This document shows, one piece after another, positions 24,182-31,695 of a stretch of DNA of 64,000 nucleotides. Source of the stretch: Acidobacteriota bacterium (GTDB taxonomy: Bacteria > Acidobacteriota > UBA6911). A model generated the notes under the pieces. That model had not been told where the DNA came from. It ran no database searches and worked only from the letters and a program-made list of their open reading frames with translations. Positions within the stretch are counted from its first letter, which is position 1. Every line of letters starts with the position of its first letter. The stretch covers positions 1 to 64,000 of the forward strand of contig JAFGIY010000216.1 of the NCBI GenBank assembly GCA_016929335.1, read 5' to 3'. The translations under genes were made by a program, and so were the position numbers.

Positions 24182-25615
24182 ATGAAAATAAGCACATTCC
24201 TTGGCCGTTTCTTCCATTCCACGAATCCCAATTACGCTGCAGTTTGTGGTCAGATTCATGATTCGGTATGCGATGGAGAATTGCAAAAGGTCAAGACGCT
24301 GCTTAAGGATAATCCTTACATAATTACCAACAAGAACGACAAAGGCCAGACGCCTTTGTACGTGGCAACAGTTGCTGGCAAAAACGACGTGATGGAATTG
24401 CTTCTGACCCACAAGGCTGATGCCAATGTCAAATCCAACGATGGATATACGCCTTTATACGCAGCAGCGGTTGCTGGGCGCAAGGATTTGGCGGAATTAC
24501 TGCTGGCATATAAAGCTGAGGTCAATACAAAGGACAATCACGCTATGACTCCCTTGCACTTTGCCGCACTTATGGGCAAAAACGATGTAGCGGAATTGTT
24601 GCTAGCCCACGGAGCCGAAGTCAATGCCAAGGACAACGATGGCCAGACACCTTTGCACTTAGCGGCGGCGCAAGGGCATAGGGATGAAGTTGAATTGTTG
24701 TTAGCCTACGGAACCGAGATCAACGTCAAAGCCAAGCAAGGCAGGACTCCCTTGCACGCGGCGGCAGCTATGGGTAAAAACGACGTAGTTGAATTGCTGC
24801 TGGCCCACGGAGCCGAGGTCGATGCTAAGGACAATGATGGATATACGCCTTTGCAGTCGGCGGCGTATAAAGGCCACAAGACCGTAGTGGAATCGCTATT
24901 AGCCAATAATGCCGAGGTGAATGTAAAGGCAAGGAACGGCGGGACTCCCTTGCATTCGGCTTCGCTGGAGGGCCATGAGACCGTAGCGGAATTGCTGCTG
25001 GCCCATGGAGCCGAGGTCAATGCTAAGGATAACCATGGTTTTACATGTTTATACATGGCGGCTGGCGAAGGCCAAAAGGCCGTAGCAGAATTGCTACTGA
25101 TACACAAAGCTGACGTCAATGCTGAAGCCAACAACAGATCCATGCCTTTACACATAGCGGCTGGCGAAGGCCACAAGGCCATAGCAGAATTACTGCTGAT
25201 GCACAGGGCTGAGGTCAATGCAAAGGACAACACTGGCGCGATGCCTTTGTACATGGCGGGTTGGGAAGGTCATATGGATGTAGCGGAATTGCTACTAACC
25301 CACGGAGCCGAAGTCAATGCCAAGGACAACGATGGCAATACTTCTTTGCATGTTGCGGTGGCACAGGATCATAAGGACGTGGTGGAATTGCTGCTTGCCC
25401 ACAAGGCTGAGGTTAACGCTAAGAACAACAATGATGTGATGCCTTTGCATGTAGCGGCACGTAACGGCCACAAGGACGTAGCGGAATTCCTACTGTCCCA
25501 TGGCGCTGATGTCAATGCTAAGGATAGCAACGGCGCTACGCCTTTGCTTGCAGCGGCGCAGGCGGGCCACAAGGACATAGTGGAACTAATTCGCCAACAC
25601 GGCGTCCACAACTAA
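24182..25615 (+). CDS. Ankyrin-repeat protein (13 repeats)
   Basis: A 477-residue protein. After about 45 N-terminal residues without a signal peptide come thirteen 33-residue ankyrin repeats with the consensus G-x-TPLHxAAxxGHxxVxELLLxHGAEVNAKDN, ending three residues after the last one. Ankyrin stacks bind other proteins. Without a signal peptide it should be cytosolic, or secreted by a special system. The repeats are also 99-base DNA repeats with high identity, which suggests recent expansion. No enzymatic domain is attached. It could be a type IV secretion substrate, since ankyrin proteins are frequent effectors, but nothing in the sequence proves this. Confidence 0.88.
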   Translation: MKISTFLGRFFHSTNPNYAAVCGQIHDSVCDGELQKVKTLLKDNPYIITNKNDKGQTPLYVATVAGKNDVMELLLTHKADANVKSNDGYTPLYAAAVAGRKDLAELLLAYKAEVNTKDNHAMTPLHFAALMGKNDVAELLLAHGAEVNAKDNDGQTPLHLAAAQGHRDEVELLLAYGTEINVKAKQGRTPLHAAAAMGKNDVVELLLAHGAEVDAKDNDGYTPLQSAAYKGHKTVVESLLANNAEVNVKARNGGTPLHSASLEGHETVAELLLAHGAEVNAKDNHGFTCLYMAAGEGQKAVAELLLIHKADVNAEANNRSMPLHIAAGEGHKAIAELLLMHRAEVNAKDNTGAMPLYMAGWEGHMDVAELLLTHGAEVNAKDNDGNTSLHVAVAQDHKDVVELLLAHKAEVNAKNNNDVMPLHVAARNGHKDVAEFLLSHGADVNAKDSNGATPLLAAAQAGHKDIVELIRQHGVHN

Positions 25616-25842
25616 GCACAATACCATCAACGGGCCGCGCAAAGTAGCACCGAGGTCGCGATCATTCGGTCCCTCTTAATCCTGTATTAACAGCATCTTA
25701 TAACTGAACGCAATTGAAAGGAAAGGGTAGAGCCCGAGAAACACGCTTATGGGAAGTTGACTAATTACCTGCCACCTGGACGCATAACGCAAACCGGACG
25801 GTGAAAAGATCGGCATTTTGATCCCAATAATGATCTCCCTGC

Positions 25843-28494
25843 TTATTCTTCCGCGTCATTATCCCAAGGTTCAATAAAGAGTGAATCGGAGCTTTCGCCT
25901 ATCATGAGCATTCCCGCCCAATGCTTCGGCAATGCATTGCCTTTGTACTCTTTAATAAAATCAAGTTTTGCCTGGCGGAGAGCGGACCCCTTGTCCATTC
26001 CCTTTGCCAAATATGAATAGAAGCGGCTCATCAACTCGGCCGTAGAACGATCTTCCATCGGCCAGATGCTTGCCACAACAGAACGCGCTCCAGCCCACAA
26101 AAATGCTTTAACAAGATTGGATATCCCTTCCTGTTCCAATACCTTCCCCGTGGCGGTATCGCATGCCGACAGAACCACCAAATCGGTTTTCAGCCGAAGC
26201 CTACTGATTTCCCAAGCCTGAAAGATCCCGTCATCCATTTCATCAATCTGTGGCCCGAACAGCAGCGCAGACCTGTCCGGGAAATTGGGATCCGAAACGC
26301 CATGGACGGCAAAATGAAAGATATCGTAATCTTTCAGAAGAAGGGACTTGATTGCGGATTCACCTACGCCTTCTCCCAGCAAGGTCATTGTATCGGCATC
26401 ACTCTTCATTGATTCGGCGATTGATAAAATCTCCGCAAGTGATCCCTCCAATCTGGCAGATTGAGGCTGATTATTGAAATAGCTGGATCCGGATTCATTG
26501 GAAGTGGGATACCGTACATCCCCTACGCCCAGGAGCCTGCGCTTGCCTGTCCGAATCAGCGGGTTTTTCCTGAGAATATGCGTGATTGTTGCCGACGGAC
26601 TGTAATCAATCATATGTGATTCCAGCATAAACCTTCCCGAAGGCGTTGATATCGCTTCAAAGGGTAGCAGGTGCAGCAATCCATCCGGAATAATTGTAAT
26701 CCGAGGTTTGCTGCTCAAGCCCGGGATCGAGGCAAGCAATAAATTGTGGAGCTTTTGGGCGTATTGAGCACCGTCTCGTCCTTGCTGAATCTTATTTCGA
26801 TAGCCGGCAACTGCGTCCTCAATGACACGTTTGGAGGCAAGCATGATTCCGTGAACTCCGGATCGGCTGATGACAAGACAGGTTGATGAAGGTTCCCCCA
26901 ATACATACTCGAGGATGACTTCGGCCGGATATAAGCTTTTTTGAACCTCTGACAAAGGGATCGGTGAAAATATCTGCGCCGCGATATTATGCCGTCCTGC
27001 TTCCCTGCTGGATCCCAGATGCTGTTCCAAATCAAATATTTCGCTTTGAATTCGGCGGTACTCCTGCGGGGGGTTTTTTACCCACAACTTCGCTTGCAGA
27101 CGAGAGAGGGATTTTTCATATTTCTCAGAAGGATTTTCGCTATTTTCTCCTCCAGCCCATGTTGAATCTATCCGGCGTCCACGCAGCGTATCCGAAAGGC
27201 TCCTTCCGCGGGCCTGTTCCAGAATCATGAAGGCTTTCGCCGGATCGTTAAGTTTATGAAGGCAAAGCGAGAAGTAATCAGTGTACAGACTGCTCATCCT
27301 GGCGGTCATAGAGGCACGAGAATGGGCGCTCGTAAACTTCCGCAATTGTCCATTCAGGGATTGTAGCGCTTCGCTGTAGAGACGATCGGCTTCGATGAAA
27401 CGGCCCTGACCTGCCCGGATTGCTGCCTTATTCTGGAGATGGAGAATGGCCTCCATTGGATCTCCAATCTTCAGGCTTGACTGCAAACCAACGTCTGCAC
27501 AATTCAGTGATTTCCACAGCTCATTACGTATGCGATATATTTGTGAGAGGTCCAGAGAAATCCTGGAAACAAGCCGGTGATAGCCAATTTCAGAAGCCAA
27601 ATTCAATGCTTGTTTCAGCAGGATCACGGATTCGCTAATCCGACCATTCCTGTAATGGAAGCTTCCCCGTAGATATAGAGCCTGGGCATTGTTGGCGGCA
27701 GAGCCGGTAATGCTGGCCTGGCTTGCACAATATTCAACAAGAGGCACGGCTTCCTGAAGTCTATTGGATGTCAGAAGAATTATCGCCTTTTCAAAAAAGG
27801 TCGGGAAATAGGAGAGTGCTTGTTCCCGTTCTGCCAATTCGATGGCACGATCTAGGTGCCCGAGGGCATCATCACTTCTCCCCGCACTGTTATATAGATT
27901 GGCAATGGCAGTCCTGAATCGCAGTTCATTCATCGCATCGTCATTCTCAACCGTTCGCCAAAGGACCGCAGATACTTCGTCGGAGCCAATGGCTTCGCCA
28001 TCTAAAATCTTCAATATTCCAAGCTCCCCTTGAGCGCGGATTTCCAGATGACTGTCGCCGAGTTTCTGAGATAAGGCGAGAATTTCTTGCCATTCCCGGC
28101 GGCGTTGAGATGCGCTAAATGTGCCTGCGCAAAGGGCATCAACGTCAGACTCGACATCGGCTTTTATGAATAAGGCTTTGAGATATACTTCCGCATCTTT
28201 TCTTCCCGGGTAATTCGCAATCTCCTTTTTTAATGCATCATACATTTTTTGTGGATGATGCTCCTTGACCGAGGCTCGAATGCCCCCAAGTCGGGCAAGC
28301 CATGCTTGAGTAATATCACCAGCCACAAGAAGCTGTCTTTCGGCTTCTTTGTAGAGGGGCAATGCCTTCCCCCACTGAGAGCGTTCTGCAAGGAAATCGG
28401 CCTGCCGGAGCGCTTCGGTTGCCGTTTCCGATGGCCAGGACATTCGTGAACAGCCGATGAGCGCGAATAATAATAACCAATAGGTTGATTTCAT
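25843..28494 (-). CDS. TPR-CHAT lipoprotein (caspase-like protease domain)
   Basis: An 883-residue protein with a lipobox (LIGC, Cys15). Residues about 20-430 form tetratricopeptide repeats. The C-terminal third is a CHAT domain: FHFAVHG holds the catalytic His (about 725) and VVLSACDTATG the catalytic Cys (about 774), followed by the CHAT landmark FLWAGARSVVASIWPM. CHAT proteins are caspase/separase-like peptidases; in gasdermin and type III-E CRISPR systems they cut partners after activation. Here the lipid anchor puts the domain outside the cytoplasm. The gene starts nine bases after a small exported regulatory-like-domain protein, so the two are probably co-expressed. The substrate is unknown. 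Confidence 0.85.
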   Translation of the reverse strand: MKSTYWLLLFALIGCSRMSWPSETATEALRQADFLAERSQWGKALPLYKEAERQLLVAGDITQAWLARLGGIRASVKEHHPQKMYDALKKEIANYPGRKDAEVYLKALFIKADVESDVDALCAGTFSASQRRREWQEILALSQKLGDSHLEIRAQGELGILKILDGEAIGSDEVSAVLWRTVENDDAMNELRFRTAIANLYNSAGRSDDALGHLDRAIELAEREQALSYFPTFFEKAIILLTSNRLQEAVPLVEYCASQASITGSAANNAQALYLRGSFHYRNGRISESVILLKQALNLASEIGYHRLVSRISLDLSQIYRIRNELWKSLNCADVGLQSSLKIGDPMEAILHLQNKAAIRAGQGRFIEADRLYSEALQSLNGQLRKFTSAHSRASMTARMSSLYTDYFSLCLHKLNDPAKAFMILEQARGRSLSDTLRGRRIDSTWAGGENSENPSEKYEKSLSRLQAKLWVKNPPQEYRRIQSEIFDLEQHLGSSREAGRHNIAAQIFSPIPLSEVQKSLYPAEVILEYVLGEPSSTCLVISRSGVHGIMLASKRVIEDAVAGYRNKIQQGRDGAQYAQKLHNLLLASIPGLSSKPRITIIPDGLLHLLPFEAISTPSGRFMLESHMIDYSPSATITHILRKNPLIRTGKRRLLGVGDVRYPTSNESGSSYFNNQPQSARLEGSLAEILSIAESMKSDADTMTLLGEGVGESAIKSLLLKDYDIFHFAVHGVSDPNFPDRSALLFGPQIDEMDDGIFQAWEISRLRLKTDLVVLSACDTATGKVLEQEGISNLVKAFLWAGARSVVASIWPMEDRSTAELMSRFYSYLAKGMDKGSALRQAKLDFIKEYKGNALPKHWAGMLMIGESSDSLFIEPWDNDAEE

Positions 28495-28503
28495 ATTGGG
28501 CCG

Positions 28504-28980
28504 CTAAATTAGATATTTCAAAGCGGCCTGAAGCTGAAATGACACTCCGGCATATAGTCGATTGGTGCTGCTTTCCTGCCGGCGAAGAATGCCCAATAAG
28601 GGATTTGTAACGGATGCGCCGGCCTGGACTTCGATGATTTCCGAAATGGATGCAGGCCGCATTGTCACATCAAGAGAGCGGGTCTGACCATTATGTACCG
28701 TGATGTCTGTGATCCTCACATCGGCGAGGCTCGTTCGATGCGCCGTAATCTCATAAGTACCTACCGGGAGTAGGGCAACTGTGAAAAAACCTTCGGCGGA
28801 AGCACGGCAAGTACGCGTGATACCTATCCCAAGATGTTTGGCCATAATGAGCGTCTCAGGAAGAACACCGCCCGTTACATCACGGACAACACCCTGGATT
28901 ATTCCGGTATTGATTTTGGACTGAGCACAAATGGGGGAACAAAACCAAATAATCGCCGCGATAATCCTGCATGGCTTCAT
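28504..28980 (-). CDS. Exported carboxypeptidase-regulatory-like domain protein
   Basis: A 158-residue protein: signal peptide (MKPCRIIAAIIWFCSPICAQ), then one beta-sandwich domain from about 27 to 112 with IIQGVVRDVTGGVLPETLI, SAEGFFTVALLPVGTYEIT and QTRSLDVTMRPA. This is the CarboxypepD_reg-like domain found before TonB-dependent receptors of the Oar type. The receptor barrel is absent: the protein ends about 45 residues later with LQAALKYLI. It is either a stand-alone surface domain or a receptor cut short. It precedes the TPR-CHAT lipoprotein by nine bases and may act with it at the envelope. Confidence 0.7.
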   Translation of the reverse strand: MKPCRIIAAIIWFCSPICAQSKINTGIIQGVVRDVTGGVLPETLIMAKHLGIGITRTCRASAEGFFTVALLPVGTYEITAHRTSLADVRITDITVHNGQTRSLDVTMRPASISEIIEVQAGASVTNPLLGILRRQESSTNRLYAGVSFQLQAALKYLI

Positions 28981-29251
28981 AACTATTTTCTCCTTCTCCT
29001 GTCTCGGTATCGATGCGGCCCATATCCTGCAATTTGCCGTCCACCCCCATATGGCTAGGCTTAATTACATATATTGCAGCACTTAGAAGTATTTTATGGA
29101 TTTGCGGCTGTGATCACAAATGGCCATAAATAGTGGAAATTGATCAAAACAAATGACGTTTTGCGCTCACTTTTCTTGCTGTGCTCTGCACGTATGCAGA
29201 GAGATCATGGACGTGAGAAATTCCTAAAAGCTCAAAAAAATGCATTTTTGA
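28981..29251. other. Divergent intergenic region upstream of xis/int genes
   Basis: This region separates the minus-strand exported protein gene from the recombination genes. It contains a palindrome AAAAATGCATTTTT (29236-29249) just left of the shared 39-bp element. No gene is seen. It probably holds the promoter of the CHAT unit on the minus strand. Confidence 0.5.
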
Positions 29252-29290
29252 AAAAAAGTTTATAAGTTTTTTGGCGTTTCGTGACTCTTC
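29252..29290 (+). promoter_or_regulatory. Shared 39-bp element, copy 2 (upstream of xis/int)
   Basis: This is the exact inverted copy of 14196-14234. Read on the plus strand it starts in an A-tract, passes GTTTATAAG and ends with TTTCGTGACTCTTC. It stops 72 bases before the preferred start of the first excisionase-like gene. Identity over 39 bases at 15 kb distance, in the same orientation to transcription, points to a common promoter or operator for transfer and excision. Confidence 0.65.
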
Positions 29291-29362
29291 ATGTCAGGAA
29301 GAAAAGGAAGAAACGGGAAAAGCTGGATATGGTTCAAGAAAAGAGGGGGAGTGAAAAGGTCG

Positions 29363-29605
29363 ATGAAACCGCAACCTTTATGGAAAATTGCAGATGTCGC
29401 CCTATATCTGGGTATTCCGCTGAAAAGCGTTTACAGCATGACCGGCCCCAGGGCCGTGATCCGGATTCCCCATATCCGGATTGCCGGCAAAGTGAGGTTT
29501 CGGAAAGCGGATATTGACCTGTGGTTGGATCAATGTATGGTTGTAACCAACAGTTTTCTTGCAAATATTCCTTTTGAAATCGGCGGAAGGTTTAACCGGA
29601 ATTGA
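29363..29605 (+). CDS. Excisionase-like helix-turn-helix protein
   Basis: About 80 residues from the ATG at 29363, which has purine-rich sequence upstream; the frame is open from 29291. The protein is one winged-helix domain of the AlpA/Xis type: LWKIADVALYLGIPLKSVYS, then IRIAGKVRFRKADIDLWLDQ. Such proteins bend DNA at attachment sites to promote excision, or regulate the integrase. It is the first gene after the shared 39-bp element and is followed by a second protein of the same fold and the integrase. Confidence 0.75.
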   Translation: MKPQPLWKIADVALYLGIPLKSVYSMTGPRAVIRIPHIRIAGKVRFRKADIDLWLDQCMVVTNSFLANIPFEIGGRFNRN

Positions 29606-29678
29606 TTCCATCTACAGCCGGGGAATGAAAAATGATCCACTTGATAACGCTCATGTCATTCTATCGGGCTAAATTGAT

Positions 29679-30017
29679 ATGCCAGATTGGAGAGGTGCAA
29701 AATTGAATAAGGAGAAGATCGTTATTCCTGATCTAGGCGCAATTGCTCCAGAGAATATTGCGTCCGTCATGGCTCAAATGGCGGCAATCCAAATGAGCTT
29801 GGCGACACGGCTTGTAACAGAAAACACGGAGCGTGCGCAAAGTGAAGCAGATAGCCTGCTTACAGTAGGTGAAGCTGCCATAAAGCTAAAATGCTCAGAA
29901 GATTGGCTGTATAAAAGAGCAAAACGCCTGCCATTTACGGTTCGGGTGGGCCGAAACCTGCGATTTAGCGAGCGCGGAATTGAAGAAGCAATCCGCGCAG
30001 GGATACAATTCGCCTGA
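29679..30017 (+). CDS. Second helix-turn-helix (excisionase-family) protein
   Basis: About 112 residues. A helical N-terminal part (about 20-60) precedes a MerR/Xis-like HTH: LLTVGEAAIKLKCSEDWLYK, then LPFTVRVGRNLRFSERGIEE. The C-terminal wing is standard for HTH_17 proteins that help the integrase. The ATG at 29679 has no ribosome site. A TTG at 29703 follows GGAGAGG and may be the true start. It lies 34 bases before the integrase start, so it is probably co-transcribed. Confidence 0.7.
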   Translation: MPDWRGAKLNKEKIVIPDLGAIAPENIASVMAQMAAIQMSLATRLVTENTERAQSEADSLLTVGEAAIKLKCSEDWLYKRAKRLPFTVRVGRNLRFSERGIEEAIRAGIQFA

Positions 30018-30051
30018 TCCTTTAATATCGCAGCCATAATTGGAGTGTGAC

Positions 30052-31254
30052 ATGAAATACGGTGAAGGAAGTTTGTTTAAAAAGCCCAATAGCCCCTATT
30101 GGTACATGTCATATTGGCTACGCGGCGAGCAGCGACACGAGAGTACCAAGGAAACCGATTATAAAAAGGCGCGCAGGAGACTAAAGCAGCGAATACGCCA
30201 GGTGGGAGCGGATCTCATTGGTGCAAAAAAATTTATCGGCTCTAGAGCTGAAAAGCTAACAGTAGGTGAAATGCTCGATTTCCTGGTAAAGGACCTTGAT
30301 ATTCGCGAAAAGCTCTCCAAACAAGCTACATCGAAGATGAAACCACTTCGGGAGGTTCTTGGGCGTTACCCGGCGATCAGCGTAACGGACGATGTGATCC
30401 GAGATTATATGAATTTCCGCCTGAAAGGACCTGGGAAGAAACCAAACCATCCTATGGCACGGGCGCTTGTTCGGATCGGACGAACAAGGCCGATTGCAAA
30501 TGCAACATTAAACCGGGAGCTTGAATATCTCAGACATGCTTACAACCTCAAGGTCAAGGACTTCATCTACGGTCCCGCTATCCCGAGACTTGAAGAGCGT
30601 GTTAGAGAGGGCTTCTATGAAAGGTCCGATTTCGAAGAGATTGCAGCCTATTTGCCGGCAGACTTGGAGGATTTTGCTCGCTGGGGATATTTTACGGGTT
30701 GGCGGAAAGGCGAAATTGCCTCTCTACGCTGGAGTGAACTAAATATGGAAAACCGACAGCTGCGCCTGCGAGGTCAGTTTTCTAAAAATGGAGAACAACG
30801 CACCGTCCCGCTTGTAGGAGATTTGTGGGAAATAATACAGCGTCGATGGAAGGCGCGGAGATACAAGGGAGAGAACGGCGAAGTGATAATTTCGCAGTTT
30901 GTGTTCTCGCGCAAAAGAGGCCGGGGAGTTTTAAAAAGCGGCAGCCCTATAGCTGAGTTCCGAAAAACCTGGAAGGCTGCCTGCCTAGAGGCCGAAAAGC
31001 CGGACGCCCTGTTTCACGATTTCCGGCGGACTGCCATCAGAAATATGGTTCGTGCCGGAGTTCCCCGGAAAGTTGCGATGCTTATTTCGGGGCATAAGAC
31101 CGAATCCGTATTTGAGAGATACAACATTACGGATGACAACGACCTTGAGGAAGCTGTCCGCAAAACTCAAGCATACGTCGAGCAATTGCCTAAGAAACGT
31201 GAAGAAGTTGTCCGCATTAGCAGCGGCAAAAAGCGTGCGGGGCGCTCAAAATGA
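30052..31254 (+). CDS. int: Tyrosine recombinase (integrase) beside tRNA-Met
   Basis: About 400 residues from the ATG at 30052 (GGAG eight bases upstream). An N-terminal SPYWYMSYW stretch resembles arm-binding domains; the core-binding domain is at about 65-160. The catalytic domain has Arg in TGWRKGEIASLRW, His-x-x-Arg in FHDFRRTAIRNMV, His in ISGHKTESV and the nucleophile Tyr in FERYNI. All key residues are present, so the enzyme should be active. It should integrate the element at the 3' end of the tRNA-Met gene 142 bases away. No second copy of the tRNA tail was found to the left, so the far end is probably outside the window. Confidence 0.92.
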   Translation: MKYGEGSLFKKPNSPYWYMSYWLRGEQRHESTKETDYKKARRRLKQRIRQVGADLIGAKKFIGSRAEKLTVGEMLDFLVKDLDIREKLSKQATSKMKPLREVLGRYPAISVTDDVIRDYMNFRLKGPGKKPNHPMARALVRIGRTRPIANATLNRELEYLRHAYNLKVKDFIYGPAIPRLEERVREGFYERSDFEEIAAYLPADLEDFARWGYFTGWRKGEIASLRWSELNMENRQLRLRGQFSKNGEQRTVPLVGDLWEIIQRRWKARRYKGENGEVIISQFVFSRKRGRGVLKSGSPIAEFRKTWKAACLEAEKPDALFHDFRRTAIRNMVRAGVPRKVAMLISGHKTESVFERYNITDDNDLEEAVRKTQAYVEQLPKKREEVVRISSGKKRAGRSK

Positions 31255-31396
31255 ATCGGTTTTATCTCAAACCGTTGCACAACCGTTGCACTTTCAATTT
31301 TGGGGCTGTTTTTTGCTCGAAAAAATCGTTAGGTTTTTCAAATCTGAAGTGGTTGGAAATTACTGATCTATTTAAAGTTGTTGGTGAGTGGATAAT

Positions 31397-31473
31397 TGGT
31401 AGCGACGGGTGGAATCGAACCACCGACCTTGGGGTTATGAATCCCACGCTCTAACCGACTGAGCTACGTCGCC
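31397..31473 (-). tRNA. tRNA-Met (CAT anticodon)
   Basis: A 77-base cloverleaf on the minus strand. The acceptor stem is GGCGACG/CGTCGCT with discriminator A and encoded CCA. The D stem is GCTC/GAGC, the anticodon loop TTCATAA has CAT at its centre, and the T arm is GGTGG TTCGATT CCACC. The anticodon stem has one A-C mismatch at its inner end. CAT may read methionine or, if modified to lysidine, isoleucine; the overall form fits elongator Met. The intact 3' end faces the integrase, which is typical of a tRNA used as an integration site. Confidence 0.93.
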
Positions 31474-31695
31474 CCATATCAAGCAGTATACGCCAACAGG
31501 CTCATCATTTTGCTGACTTCCCTCCTGCATTTCAAGAGCAAATCTCGCGTGATGCGCTCAAACAACTCAAAGGCTCCAGGGCTTGAAGGTTCCAGGGGAA
31601 AATAATCGGGCTCGGCTGTAGCCTTCGCCTCCGCAAAAACGTAATAGGCATTTGGACATAAATCGAGCTTCAAAGCCGTCAGGGGAAAAGAGAAT

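Noticed and set aside
24316-25611. Long minus-strand frames opposite the ankyrin gene
   Set aside because: They are shadows of the 99-base repeat and give Ala/Ser/Leu-rich repeats with no ribosome site.
14196-29290. Terminal inverted repeats of a 15-kb transposon
   Set aside because: The 39-bp copies lie at operon starts, inside the wider island, with no transposase between or beside them and no flanking target duplication seen. A shared regulatory site fits better.
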